Positions 28,413 to 36,374 of a DNA stretch of 64,000 bases are shown here, one piece after another. The stretch covers positions 770,097 through 834,096 of the forward strand of contig NZ_FOYP01000001.1 of assembly GCF_900115105.1 (NCBI RefSeq), written 5' to 3'. Origin of the DNA: Yoonia tamlensis. Its GTDB lineage: Bacteria > Pseudomonadota > Alphaproteobacteria > Rhodobacterales > Rhodobacteraceae. The translations under genes and the position numbers were made by a program. Numbering within the stretch: the stretch's first letter is position 1; each line of letters starts with the position of its first letter. The notes beneath the pieces are model-generated. The model saw only the letters and a list, made by a program, of their open reading frames with translations. It did not search any database and was not told the DNA's origin.

Positions 28413-28438
28413 GTAAGGTGGATCAAGATCCACCTTAC
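28413..28438. repeat. 12-bp perfect inverted repeat over the lipB stop codon
   Basis: GTAAGGTGGATC (28413-28424) and its exact complement (28427-28438) are separated by two A. The lipB stop codon (28435-28437) lies inside the right arm. No T run follows on either strand, so it is not a standard terminator; it may protect the lipB mRNA 3' end or be a protein site. Confidence 0.8.
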
Positions 28439-29079
28439 ATGGTGGCTGCAAAGCTTTGCTTTAATGCAATATCGAGATCATGCATTGTCACGGGCAGACC
28501 TAAATCAACAAGGCTGGTAACGCCGTGTTCGGTTATCCCGCAGGGCACGATACCGCTAAAATGTTCTAGATCCGGGTCTACGTTGATCGACATGCCGTGA
28601 AACGACACCCATTTGCGCAGCCTGATACCAAGCGCTGCAATCTTGTCTTCGCGCAGGCTGCCATCGGGCGCGCGCGGTTTTTCGGGACGTTCGACCCAGA
28701 CCCCAACCCTGCCTTCGCGGATTTCGCCTTTGATGTTGAAGCTGTCCAATGTGGCAATCACCCAGTTTTCCAGGTCTTTGACAAATTTGCGCACATCGCG
28801 TCCGCGCTTTGTCACATCTAGCATCACATATACAACGCGCTGCCCCGGGCCGTGATAGGTATATTCGCCACCGCGGCGTGCCTCGATTACGGGAAACCGG
28901 TCGGGATCGATCAGATCCGCCGGTTTTGCCGATGTTCCCGCAGTATAAAGCGGCGGGTGTTCGAGCAGCCAGATGCATTCTTCTGCCGCGCCACGCGCAA
29001 TTGCATCGACCCGTTTTTCCATAAATGCCAACGCTGTGGCATAGTCGGTCAACCCGTCGGATATGATCCATTCAACCAT
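28435..29079 (-). CDS. lipB: Octanoyltransferase LipB
   Basis: Transfers octanoyl from acyl carrier protein to lipoyl domains, the first step of lipoate assembly. The 214-residue protein has [20 protein letters not shown] (about 69-88), the catalytic Lys146 in [10 protein letters not shown] and Cys180 in SGIVPCGI. Family length is normal. No lipA gene is in the window. The gene stands alone on the minus strand, upstream of tRNA-Leu. Confidence 0.95.
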   Translation of the reverse strand: MVEWIISDGLTDYATALAFMEKRVDAIARGAAEECIWLLEHPPLYTAGTSAKPADLIDPDRFPVIEARRGGEYTYHGPGQRVVYVMLDVTKRGRDVRKFVKDLENWVIATLDSFNIKGEIREGRVGVWVERPEKPRAPDGSLREDKIAALGIRLRKWVSFHGMSINVDPDLEHFSGIVPCGITEHGVTSLVDLGLPVTMHDLDIALKQSFAATM

Positions 29080-29170
29080 GTTTGGTGTCTCCTACGGTCC
29101 CTGATATGGCGACCAATCGCCAAAATGTCACCCCTGGTTTGTTCAGCCGTTCGAATGTTACGTTTTGCAC

Positions 29171-29199
29171 TTGGCAAGCGCGGAACGCTGCACTAGAAG
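29171..29199 (+). promoter_or_regulatory. Putative sigma-70-type promoter of tRNA-Leu
   Basis: TTGGCA (29171-29176), a 17-base spacer, and TAGAAG (29194-29199), 18 bases before the tRNA 5' end. The -10 match is partial. Confidence 0.45.
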
Positions 29200-29217
29200 C
29201 GCCCCAGCTATTGACTT

Positions 29218-29304
29218 GCGGTCGTGGCGGAATTGGTAGACGCGCAGCGTTGAGGTCGCTGTGAGGTAACACTCGTGGGGGTTCGAGTCCCCCCGACCGC
29301 ACCA
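29218..29304 (+). tRNA. tRNA-Leu (anticodon GAG)
   Basis: Acceptor stem GCGGTCG pairs with CGACCGC and the CCA end is encoded. The anticodon stem CAGCG/CGCTG holds loop TTGAGGT with anticodon GAG at 29252-29254. A long variable arm and the T loop GTTCGAGTC confirm a class II leucine tRNA, which reads CUC and CUU codons. Confidence 0.97.
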
Positions 29305-29720
29305 GTTTGTCCCTTGGCGACAAACGATTGATGGCTATTGCGTTCAGTCTGGTCTTGGTGCGTGTTGCGCTGCTGCTATGCGCTGGGGCTCTCTCGTGAC
29401 GTTGGCATTGCTTGATTAAAGTGTGGCCCGCGAAATGCCTTTGCCCATTAAGAAACGGCGATCCGTTTGTGACTATCTGGTTGCTGGCGGCGGGGCGCGG
29501 ATAAAGACAACCGGCTATGCGGCGACCTGTCTTGCGACCGGCTTAGGGTCGGGGCGCAGGGGCAACTGAATGCCCCGTTCTTAGATTTTGCGCTGGGTTG
29601 TCCGCAGTCATCAGATACACCAAGAAAACGTCGCAATGCGTTGTTCGTGCAGTGTAAAGCAGGTTCATCACAGCGTTGATTTTGGTACGAATACCGTAAA
29701 AAATCAACGCTGTAGAAAAA
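29305..29720. other. Gene-free stretch between tRNA-Leu and tRNA-Tyr
   Basis: No open frame here looks like a protein; those present have poor composition and overlap tRNA sequence. It holds several hairpins: GTTTGTC/GACAAAC directly after tRNA-Leu (29305-29325, no T run), AAACGG/CCGTTT (29453-29468), GGGGCA/TGCCCC (29559-29576) followed by a T-rich stretch, and the long nested dyad at 29670-29713. The first and third could end the tRNA-Leu transcript. Confidence 0.5.
29670..29713. repeat. 14-bp perfect inverted repeat with nested hairpin
   Basis: ACAGCGTTGATTTT (29670-29683) is exactly complementary to 29700-29713. The 16-base centre itself folds as GGTA-CGAA-TACC (29684-29695). It lies 8 bases beyond the 3' end of tRNA-Tyr. 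No T run follows on the tRNA-Tyr strand. Confidence 0.75.
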
Positions 29721-29804
29721 TGGTGGGCGACCCTGGAATCGAACCAGGCGTGAGTCGCCTCGAGGGAGTTACAGTCCCCTGCCACACCTTGCGGCCTGTC
29801 GCCC
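29721..29804 (-). tRNA. tRNA-Tyr (anticodon GTA)
   Basis: On the minus strand, acceptor GGGCGAC pairs with GTCGCCC, with discriminator A and encoded CCA. The anticodon loop CTGTAAC carries GTA (29770-29772). A variable arm of about 14 bases and T stem CCTGG/CCAGG are present, as expected for bacterial class II tRNA-Tyr. Confidence 0.97.
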
Positions 29805-29814
29805 ACTGGGTGGC

Positions 29815-29843
29815 TGATTACCTGCGCCCCTATGCCCCGTCAA
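29815..29843 (-). promoter_or_regulatory. Promoter of tRNA-Tyr
   Basis: On the minus strand TTGACG, a 17-base spacer, then TAATCA, ending 10 bases before the tRNA 5' end at 29804. Both hexamers are close to the sigma-70 consensus. Confidence 0.7.
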
Positions 29844-29936
29844 CCGCAAAAGTGACGGATTTTGCGACAAGCCTTCACAGAGTGCATTTTGTCGGGTATC
29901 GCCCCTTTGAAACCGGTCAGAATTGGAAATACGCAG

Positions 29937-30713
29937 ATGAAAAAGCCAAAGTGGGTAATTGCAAAAGAGCAGGGCAAACGCGCTGCCGCAAATGAAACCG
30001 TTTGGCTGTTTGGCCTACATGCGGTGCGCGATGCGCTGGAAAACCCCAAGCGCGAGAAGCTGCGGCTTGTGGTGACGCGCAACGCGCTGGAACGGCTGGG
30101 CGACAGTGTTGCCAATAGCGGGATGGAGCCCGAGATTTCGGACCCGCGCAAATTTGCAGCCCCGCTTGATCCGCAATCCGTGCATCAGGGGGCCGCGCTC
30201 GAGGTCAAGGCGCTGGATTGGGGCAGTCTTGAGGATATCGCGCTGGGCGACGGGCCGCAGCCGCCGCGCATTGTGCTTTTGGACCGCGTGACCGATCCGC
30301 ATAATGTGGGCGCGATTCTGCGGTCCGCCGAAGTGTTTGGCGCACGGGCAGTCATCGCCATGCAGCGCCACGCCGCCCCCGAAACGGGCGCATTGGCGAA
30401 AACCGCAAGCGGCGCGCTGGAACGCCAACCCTATGTGCGGGTGCGCAATCTGGCGGATGCGATTACGGCTTTGCAAGGCATGGGGTATCTTGTGCTTGGG
30501 CTTGATGGCGATGCCGAAGCCACCATTGAAACCGCTGTCGAAGGCAAACGCGACCGCGCTGTCGCGCTTGTCATGGGTGCCGAAGGGCCGGGCTTGCGCG
30601 AAAAAACCCGCGAAACCTGCGACCAGCTGGTGCGCATTGATGCGGCGGCGGAATTCGGGTCGTTGAATGTGTCGAATGCTGCGGCGGTTGCACTATACGC
30701 TGCAAAAGGATGA
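29937..30713 (+). CDS. rlmB: 23S rRNA (guanosine-2'-O-)-methyltransferase RlmB-type (SpoU family)
   Basis: Methylates a conserved guanosine in 23S rRNA (G2251 in E. coli numbering). The 258-residue protein starts MKKPKWVIAKEQGKR and has the substrate-binding domain at about 15-100, then the SpoU knot motifs DRVTDPHNVGAILRSAEVFG, VMGAEGPGLREKT and SLNVSNAAAVALY. I chose the ATG at 29937 because the 25 upstream residues in frame are not family-like and overlap the tRNA-Tyr promoter region. The family is certain; the exact target nucleotide follows from best match only. Confidence 0.92.
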   Translation: MKKPKWVIAKEQGKRAAANETVWLFGLHAVRDALENPKREKLRLVVTRNALERLGDSVANSGMEPEISDPRKFAAPLDPQSVHQGAALEVKALDWGSLEDIALGDGPQPPRIVLLDRVTDPHNVGAILRSAEVFGARAVIAMQRHAAPETGALAKTASGALERQPYVRVRNLADAITALQGMGYLVLGLDGDAEATIETAVEGKRDRAVALVMGAEGPGLREKTRETCDQLVRIDAAAEFGSLNVSNAAAVALYAAKG

Positions 30714-30772
30714 TCACATTTTGCTGATCAGCCCTTTATATCGCGGGTTTGGCGCATATGTTGATCGGTGAA

Positions 30773-30796
30773 GGCGCGCATTGGAACCTGCGCGCC
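30773..30796 (+). other. Leader hairpin upstream of the CoA-binding protein gene
   Basis: GGCGCGC (30773-30779) pairs with GCGCGCC (30790-30796) around a 10-base loop. It sits 30 bases before the terminator hairpin and may be part of an attenuator leader or an rlmB 3' end structure. Confidence 0.5.
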
Positions 30797-30825
30797 CCTG
30801 TCCACTGTCCCTTGTTCCACGACTT

Positions 30826-30854
30826 GCGCCCGGTTTATCTCCGGGCGCTTTTTT
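30826..30854 (+). terminator. Rho-independent terminator 11 nt before the next start codon
   Basis: GCGCCCGG (30826-30833) and CCGGGCGC (30841-30848) form an 8-bp perfect stem with a 7-base loop, followed by six T. The ATG of the CoA-binding gene is at 30866, so no promoter fits between them; it may act as an attenuator. Confidence 0.92.
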
Positions 30855-30865
30855 GAGAGTACACG

Positions 30866-31285
30866 ATGGATTATTCTGACGCCCATATCCGCAACGTGCT
30901 GAGCCGCGCCAAAACCATTGCGCTGGTCGGCGCGTCGGCCAACCCCGCGCGGCCAAGCCGTGGCGTGGGCGCATACCTGACCGCCAAGGGCTACCGCGTT
31001 ATTGGTGTAAACCCCGGTCTTGCGGGGCAGGTCCTGTTTGGTGAAACGGTCTATGCTGATCTTGGGTCGGTTCCCGATGATGTCGATATGGTTGATATAT
31101 TTCGCAACAGTGCTGCGGTGCCTCAAATTGTGGATGCCGCATTGGCGCGCTGGCCCGATCTGCAAACGATCTGGATGCAGCTGAATGTCATCCATGACGG
31201 GGCCGCAGCCAAGGCGCAGGCGCGCGGTGTTGACGTGATCATGGATCGCTGCCCAAAGATTGAAATCGCGCGGTTGGGGCTTTAG
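30866..31285 (+). CDS. CoA-binding protein (YccU-like Rossmann fold)
   Basis: A 139-residue protein of the CoA_binding family, the stand-alone form of the succinyl-CoA synthetase N-terminal domain. Motifs: KTIALVGASANPARPSRGVG (about 15-34), YRVIGVNPGLAGQ, and VDMVDIFRNSAAVPQIVDAA; the C-terminus has DVIMDRCPKIE. GAGAGT precedes the ATG. It is encoded just beyond a strong terminator, so its expression may need read-through. The last two stop bases overlap the hisE stop. Confidence 0.88.
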   Translation: MDYSDAHIRNVLSRAKTIALVGASANPARPSRGVGAYLTAKGYRVIGVNPGLAGQVLFGETVYADLGSVPDDVDMVDIFRNSAAVPQIVDAALARWPDLQTIWMQLNVIHDGAAAKAQARGVDVIMDRCPKIEIARLGL

Positions 31286-31587
31286 CGCGCGGCCTTTTCG
31301 GCGATGCCGGATGTGCCCTGACGGCGCGCCAGTTCCGCGATCACTGCGTCAAGGCTGACATCGTTTGCTGCCAGCATCACCAGCAGATGATAGATCACAT
31401 CGGCGGCCTCTGATGTCAGTTTTTCCTTGTCGCCTTTGACCGCCTCGATGATGGCTTCAATCGCTTCTTCGCCAAATTTTTCGGCGCATTTTTCGGGCCC
31501 TTTGGCAAAAAGCTTCGCGGTCCAGCTGGTGGCGGGGTCGGCCCCTTTGCGCGATGCGATCAGCGTGTAAAGATCGTCTAATGTCAT
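31282..31587 (-). CDS. hisE: Phosphoribosyl-ATP diphosphatase
   Basis: Second step of histidine synthesis: PR-ATP to PR-AMP and pyrophosphate. The 101-residue protein has the MazG-like signature [20 protein letters not shown] with the metal-binding glutamates, then [15 protein letters not shown]. It overlaps hisF by 4 bases (hisF upstream), so it is the last gene of a hisA...hisF-hisE transcript. HisI is not fused to it and is not in the window. Confidence 0.95.
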   Translation of the reverse strand: MTLDDLYTLIASRKGADPATSWTAKLFAKGPEKCAEKFGEEAIEAIIEAVKGDKEKLTSEAADVIYHLLVMLAANDVSLDAVIAELARRQGTSGIAEKAAR

Positions 31588-32342
31588 AGCCGTACCTCGA
31601 TCCCTGCGGCGGCCATATGGGCCTTGGCCTGCGCAATTGTATAGGTGCCAAAGTGGAAGATAGATGCAGCCAGAACGGCGGATGCGCCACCCATCGTCAC
31701 GCCCTCAACAAGGTGATCCAGCGTGCCCACGCCGCCAGAGGCGATAACAGGCACATCAACCGCGTCCGAAATCGCGCGGGTCAGTGGCAGGTTAAATCCC
31801 GCTTTGGTCCCGTCGCGGTCCATTGAAGTCAGCAGGATTTCACCTGCGCCCTTTTCAACAACTGTGCGCGCGAATTCGACGGCATCGATGCCTGTGGGTT
31901 TGCGCCCGCCGTGGGTAAAGATTTCCCATTTGCCAGGGCCCACGGTTTTCGCGTCAATCGCCACAACAATACACTGGCTGCCAAAGCGCAGCGCGGCCTC
32001 GGCCACGACATTTGGGTCGGCCACGGCGGCAGAGTTGAAACTGACCTTATCCGCCCCCGCAAGTAGCAAGTCACGCACGTCATGATGCGTGCGCACGCCG
32101 CCACCAATGGTTAGTGGCATAAAACATTGTTCCGCCGTGCGTGTGGCCAGATCAAACATTGTACCACGGTTTTCATGGGTGGCTTTGATATCCAGAAAGA
32201 CCAATTCATCCGCGCCCGCCGCATTATAGGCAATGGCCTGTTCGACGGGGTCGCCTGCGTCGATCAGATCGACAAAGTTCACGCCTTTCACGGTGCGCCC
32301 TTCGGCGACATCAAGGCAGGGGATGATCCGTGTTTTCAGCAT
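31584..32342 (-). CDS. hisF: Imidazole glycerol phosphate synthase, cyclase subunit HisF
   Basis: TIM-barrel subunit that closes the imidazole ring with ammonia supplied by HisH. The 252-residue protein starts [20 protein letters not shown] with the catalytic Asp11; the second catalytic Asp is in VVAIDAKTV near 130. Phosphate loops GGGVRT and ASGGVGTLD are intact. Its partner hisH lies at 36375-37013. The stop overlaps the hisE start. Confidence 0.97.
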   Translation of the reverse strand: MLKTRIIPCLDVAEGRTVKGVNFVDLIDAGDPVEQAIAYNAAGADELVFLDIKATHENRGTMFDLATRTAEQCFMPLTIGGGVRTHHDVRDLLLAGADKVSFNSAAVADPNVVAEAALRFGSQCIVVAIDAKTVGPGKWEIFTHGGRKPTGIDAVEFARTVVEKGAGEILLTSMDRDGTKAGFNLPLTRAISDAVDVPVIASGGVGTLDHLVEGVTMGGASAVLAASIFHFGTYTIAQAKAHMAAAGIEVRL

Positions 32343-32375
32343 TTTCGCGCGACCTTTGGGGTTGTTGCCCCGTCT

Positions 32376-32837
32376 TTACGGGCTAGGAGCCGCTGATGCA
32401 ATCCGGCGCATGGCCCCGCGTGTCAGCAGGATGTGAAACGGCATCACAACGGCAAGGTAAACCCGCCCGAGCAGGTTATTGCGATGCACCCATGTGGCCA
32501 TATGGATCATGCCGTTCTGGCGTATGATCGCGATGCGAAAATTCAAATGGCTGTCATCGGTGCCGATGACCAGTTCGTCCATCGTGTCGACATGCACGGG
32601 GAAAATGGCCTGATCGCCTGTCGCGCTGGATTCGGTCTTGAGGCCGAAGGGTTTCATGATCAGATTGCGCAGCCGCATCAATGCATTGGCCCAGCCGGGC
32701 AGGGCAAACCCTGTTTGGGCGGCTTGTTGCGGTGAAAGATGGCTTTGAACTGCGTAGCCATCGATGAAATCACCGGGCTGAACTTGCGCCCATAACGTGG
32801 AGGTTTGCGGCAGGGCTGTTTTAATGATCTTTGGCAT
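32376..32837 (-). CDS. DUF2867 family protein
   Basis: A 153-residue protein of the DUF2867 family. It has FIDGYAVQSHLSPQQAAQT near the start, then ALMRLRNLIMKPFGLKT and FRIAIIRQNGMIHMATWVHR, and ends with a hydrophobic stretch YLAVVMPFHILL. Some relatives are fused to SDR reductases; here it stands alone between hisA and hisF in the same direction. Function is unknown and no link to histidine synthesis is implied. Confidence 0.75.
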   Translation of the reverse strand: MPKIIKTALPQTSTLWAQVQPGDFIDGYAVQSHLSPQQAAQTGFALPGWANALMRLRNLIMKPFGLKTESSATGDQAIFPVHVDTMDELVIGTDDSHLNFRIAIIRQNGMIHMATWVHRNNLLGRVYLAVVMPFHILLTRGAMRRIASAAPSP

Positions 32838-32981
32838 CGCAGTGTTTCCTTTGCTGGATTGGAGCCAGACAATACCAGTTTGGGGCGCTGCAAAAGGGGC
32901 GTGATGCCGCAGCTTACGCCGCGACGTTTTTTGAGTATTTTGGCAAGATGATATAGGGGCGTCTTGCGATTTTATTGCGGG

Positions 32982-33701
32982 TCAGTTTTTCAACGCGGCT
33001 AAAGCCGCGGCAAGGTCAATCGCCCCGTCATAAAGCGCGCGGCCCGAGATTGCGCCCGAAATCACGCCCGTGTCTTTAAGCGCGGTCAGATCGGCCATAG
33101 ATGACACCCCGCCCGATGCGATCACCGGAATGCTGACCGCGCGCGCAAGATCGGCAGTGGCGTCGATATTGGGGCCTTTCATTGCGCCGTCGCGCATGAT
33201 GTCGGTGTAGATGATTGCGGCAATGCCCGCATCCTCGAATGATTTGGCCAGATCGGTGACCATGACATCGGTTTCTTCGGCCCAACCGCGTGTCGCCACC
33301 CGCCCGTTACGTGCATCCAGCCCGACGGCAACCTTGCCGGGGAATTCTTTGGCGGCCTGCCGGACCAGATCGGGGTTTTCAACCGCAACCGTCCCTAGGA
33401 TAACCCGCGCAAGGCCCTTGTCGATCCAGCGTTCAATCGTTGCCATATCCCGAATGCCGCCGCCAAGTTGCGCAGGCACAGGGCAGGCTTTGAGGATCGC
33501 CTCGACCGGGGCGGCATTGACGGGTTCGCCCGCAAAGGCGCCATTGAGATCAACCAGATGCAACCATTCGCAGCCCGCATCGACAAAGGCGCGCGCCTGC
33601 GCTGCCGGATCATCGCTGAACACGGTGGTCTGATCCATATCCCCATGCACAAGCCGCACGGCATTCCCGTCTTTGAGGTCAATTGCAGGGTAGAGGATCA
33701 T
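32982..33701 (-). CDS. hisA: ProFAR isomerase HisA
   Basis: Isomerises ProFAR to PRFAR in histidine synthesis. A 239-residue TIM barrel starting [20 protein letters not shown] with catalytic Asp8, [20 protein letters not shown] for the phosphate loop, and [15 protein letters not shown] with the second Asp. The C-terminal [13 protein letters not shown] is standard. It leads a stretch with the DUF2867 gene, hisF and hisE. Confidence 0.97.
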   Translation of the reverse strand: MILYPAIDLKDGNAVRLVHGDMDQTTVFSDDPAAQARAFVDAGCEWLHLVDLNGAFAGEPVNAAPVEAILKACPVPAQLGGGIRDMATIERWIDKGLARVILGTVAVENPDLVRQAAKEFPGKVAVGLDARNGRVATRGWAEETDVMVTDLAKSFEDAGIAAIIYTDIMRDGAMKGPNIDATADLARAVSIPVIASGGVSSMADLTALKDTGVISGAISGRALYDGAIDLAAALAALKN

Positions 33702-33791
33702 GTGAGCGGCCTTTCATTGCTGTTGGCGCGTTTATGCACGGCCATTGGCGAAATGCAACGCAGGCAAGGGAGGCGTTGGCAGGCGGACAAC

Positions 33792-34296
33792 CTATTGATC
33801 GCGCGCATCCGTACCCTTGCGGGCCGCATTAATCGCGGCGACATCAATCTTTTTCATTTGCAGCATGGCGTCGAAGGCGCGTTTTGCCTCCTCGCCGCCC
33901 GCTGCCAATGCGTCGGTCAGGGTGCGCGGTGTGATCTGCCATCAACCCCCCCCATTTGTCATTGCACCAGCCGCACATGTTTTCTTTGCCGCCGTTGCCG
34001 ACAATTGCCTGCCAGTATTTGTCTGTTTCTTCCTTGGTTTCGGTGGTCACCTGAAAAGAGAAGGCTTCGGAGTGTTGGAAATGAGCGCCGCCGTTAACCC
34101 CTATGCAGGGCATGCCAAGCAGGGTGAATTCAACAACAAGCACTGCGCCTGCGTTGCCGGAGAGATTATCGCTTGGCGCAAGCTGTACGCGACCCATGGC
34201 GCTGTCAGGGAGGGTTTGCGTATAAAATCTGGCCGCCGCTTCGGCGTCCTTGTCGAGCATCAGGCAGATTTTGTGATTTGGACCGGTCATGTTCAT
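33792..34296 (-). pseudogene. VOC (PhnB-like) protein gene broken by a frameshift at a G8 tract
   Basis: The frame from 34296 reads like a PhnB/3-demethylubiquinone methyltransferase-type VOC protein (AEAARFYTQTLPDSAMGRV, VNGGAHFQHSEAFSFQV, DKYWQAIVGNGGKENMCGWC, NDKWG) up to about 33950. There the frame shifts at eight consecutive G. The expected C-terminus WQITPRTLTDALAAGGEEAK, then RAFDAMLQMKKIDV, is present in another frame and ends with TAG at 33792-33794. The correct frame has TGA directly before the WQITP part, so gain or loss of G alone cannot restore it. A second lesion or a sequencing error is needed to explain it. Confidence 0.75.
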
Positions 34297-34496
34297 GGCG
34301 CGTGGTTATTGCGTATTTTCGGGGTTTGCGTTTGGTGCATGTGTTTAGTCTGGTGGCGCTAGGCCTATGATACAGGCAAAAGACAGCCGGGCGGGAAAGA
34401 TTTTAGGTCCCGATGCGGGCGACGCAACCTAACGTCACGCTTGATCGGGGATATCGTTCAAAGGCATGGTTTGCACAGTTCTAGGGAGGAATGAAC

Positions 34497-34886
34497 ATGA
34501 AGGCTCGGATTATTGCGATTCTCGCGGCATTGACGTTTGGCGCGCAGGCGCAGGCACAAGACGCCGCAATTGGCACGTGGCAGACCGAAGTTGATGATGG
34601 CGCTTTTGCCTATGTGACGGTCGATCAATGTGGTGCCGCGATCTGCGGGACAATTGCACGCACGTTCAACACGGAAGGTGAATACCAGTCCGAAAACATT
34701 GGCCGGCAGATCGTGATCGATATGGTGCCCCAAGGTGACGGATCATACGAAGGTCAGGTCTGGCGCCCGTCAAACAACAAGATTTACATCGGCAAGATGG
34801 ATGTCAACGGCAACGCGCTGCGTCTGCGTGGTTGCGTGGCTGGCGGTTTGATTTGCGCAAGCCAGAACTGGGTGCGCGTCCAGTAA
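34497..34886 (+). CDS. Secreted DUF2147 protein
   Basis: A 129-residue protein with a signal peptide (MKARIIAILAALTFGAQAQA, cleavage near QAQ-DAAIG) and a DUF2147 domain: IGTWQTEVDDGAFAYVTVDQ, YEGQVWRPSNNKIYIGKM and NALRLRGCVAGGLICASQNW. GGGAGG lies 7 bases before ATG 34497 and only one base from ATG 34491, which fixes the start. Probably periplasmic; function unknown. It is the only plus-strand gene inside the his region and has its own terminator. Confidence 0.85.
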   Translation: MKARIIAILAALTFGAQAQAQDAAIGTWQTEVDDGAFAYVTVDQCGAAICGTIARTFNTEGEYQSENIGRQIVIDMVPQGDGSYEGQVWRPSNNKIYIGKMDVNGNALRLRGCVAGGLICASQNWVRVQ

Positions 34887-34907
34887 ATAGCTATCACGTG
34901 TTGAAGG

Positions 34908-34934
34908 GCCCTCGCTGTTTGTGGGGGCTTTTTT
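34908..34934 (+). terminator. Rho-independent terminator after the DUF2147 gene
   Basis: GCCCTCGC (34908-34915) pairs with GTGGGGGC (34921-34928) with two G:T pairs and a 5-base loop, followed by six T. Confidence 0.85.
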
Positions 34935-34977
34935 GCATCTATAGGGCACGCCACATGCGGCACGGGTGGAATCTGGC

Positions 34978-35841
34978 TTAGGCGCGGCGTCCAATTATTT
35001 TGCTGCGTATGAGGATGCATATGAACCCAATTTCCAGCAGTTTAAGAATAGGGTGTGACAGGAAGAAATTCTTTGGGTGGTCCGCAAAAGATGTGCCTTG
35101 CGCAGGCCAGTATGACGCCAGTTCAAATAGCCGTGCAAAGCTATAGGACGACACAAACGCGACGATCAACAGCCACAACGCAGCCGTAGACCTGAGCCAA
35201 AGTGCAACCGCGATAGCGACAGGGAACGCGAGGTTTCTAATGTCGGCCATAAGGAACCGCACCGGATCTTCCCTTCGGGGTACCAACGGATGCAAAATGT
35301 CGAAAACAACCTCGCTTATCGGGTTGAGCGCTAAGACCGTAAACCAGAGCGTGACAAGCCAATAGAGCGCGTTCACCCAAATTTCGCCCGGTGCTTGTAC
35401 ATTCTCTGCGGTGCCGGCCCGTCGAAACTGACCTATGATACACGCACGGATTAGTTCGAGGCTGGCAAGTATTGTGAGCGCTACCCAAGCAAGTTGCACC
35501 CACCCAGGCGCGATCCAGTGAACGCCCTGGTAATAGCTTCCATTTAGAAGAATTAGGTCTTGCGTACTGCCATCAAAAATAATTGGCGTCACAACACCCG
35601 TGGCCATCACACAAAAAAGAGGCAAGGTGGTGTGGTGATGGTTGTAAAAGGCCCACAATAGCCCTGCAGCAAGTCCGGAAAGCAGCAAACCGGCTATGAA
35701 GGTCTGCGTAGATGGGGTGCCAGCACCCCAAAAACCATATTCTAGCAGCACTTGCGCTTGTCGCCACACTGCCAACAGCGCAAGAATTCCAACCCACAAC
35801 GCAAGAATGTATGTTGCGCCAAAAAACGAATTACGCTTCAT
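34978..35841 (-). CDS. Polytopic membrane protein of unknown function
   Basis: A 287-residue protein with about seven hydrophobic segments (ATYILALWVGILALLAVW, FIAGLLLSGLAAGLLWAFY, LFCVMATGVVTPIIF, VQLAWVALTILASLELI and others). GGGAGAGCGGAAG precedes the ATG at 35841; a 62-residue upstream extension is basic and non-membrane and overlaps the transglycosylase. Local base composition looks less GC-rich than neighbouring genes, and I recognise no family, so it may be a recent arrival in the his cluster. Confidence 0.7.
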   Translation of the reverse strand: MKRNSFFGATYILALWVGILALLAVWRQAQVLLEYGFWGAGTPSTQTFIAGLLLSGLAAGLLWAFYNHHHTTLPLFCVMATGVVTPIIFDGSTQDLILLNGSYYQGVHWIAPGWVQLAWVALTILASLELIRACIIGQFRRAGTAENVQAPGEIWVNALYWLVTLWFTVLALNPISEVVFDILHPLVPRREDPVRFLMADIRNLAFPVAIAVALWLRSTAALWLLIVAFVSSYSFARLFELASYWPAQGTSFADHPKNFFLSHPILKLLEIGFICILIRSKIIGRRA

Positions 35842-35887
35842 CTTCCGCTCTCCCGTGTGATTTCGTCGCGCGGCGATGAAATTGTTA

Positions 35888-36358
35888 TTACCCCGCCCGC
35901 AGGCCCGTTTCAACCAACATGCCGCGCCGCTTGGCTTCGTAATAATAGCCGCGCGCGTACCAGCTGACGGCTGTTTCCTCGTCCCCTTCGGACACCAGCC
36001 ATGCCCCCCGCAGGTATTTGCCCGCATAGATCAGGTTGGTTTCGGCATCCAAAAGACCTTCGGGCGTGCCGCTATAGCCCATCGTGCGCGCGGTTTGCGG
36101 CAGGATCTGCATCAACCCGTAATAGGGGCCATTGCGCGCCGCCGGATTATGTCTGCTTTCACGCAAGATCACACGGTGCAGCAGGGTTACCGGTATGTCA
36201 TGGATATCGGCGTATTTGTTGATTAGCCCGCGCAGCTGGGGTGTCTCGTTGGGGTAAAGTTGCAGATTGCGGGTGGTTTCGATTTCCTCGGAAACGTGGC
36301 GGCCGCAGCCGGCAAGACCGGACAAAGCAGCAAGAACAAACAAACGACGTGTCAGCAT
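35888..36358 (-). CDS. Lytic transglycosylase-like lipoprotein (SLT domain)
   Basis: A 156-residue lipoprotein. The signal MLTRRLFVLAALSGLAGC ends in a lipobox with Cys18. The SLT fold follows: IHDIPVTLLHRVILRESRHN with catalytic Glu67, GPYYGLMQILPQTARTMGY, and ETNLIYAGKYLRGAW. It cleaves peptidoglycan glycan strands non-hydrolytically in known relatives. It lies 16 bases downstream of hisH on the same strand. Confidence 0.88.
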   Translation of the reverse strand: MLTRRLFVLAALSGLAGCGRHVSEEIETTRNLQLYPNETPQLRGLINKYADIHDIPVTLLHRVILRESRHNPAARNGPYYGLMQILPQTARTMGYSGTPEGLLDAETNLIYAGKYLRGAWLVSEGDEETAVSWYARGYYYEAKRRGMLVETGLRAG

Positions 36359-36374
36359 GGCAATTTCCCTTGTC

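Noticed and set aside
29448..29806. Small minus-strand open frames around tRNA-Tyr
   Set aside because: They run through the tRNA gene and have no coding character.
33940..33960. Phase-variable G8 tract controlling the VOC gene
   Set aside because: Any change in tract length that reaches the correct frame meets TGA immediately, so slippage alone could not switch the gene on.
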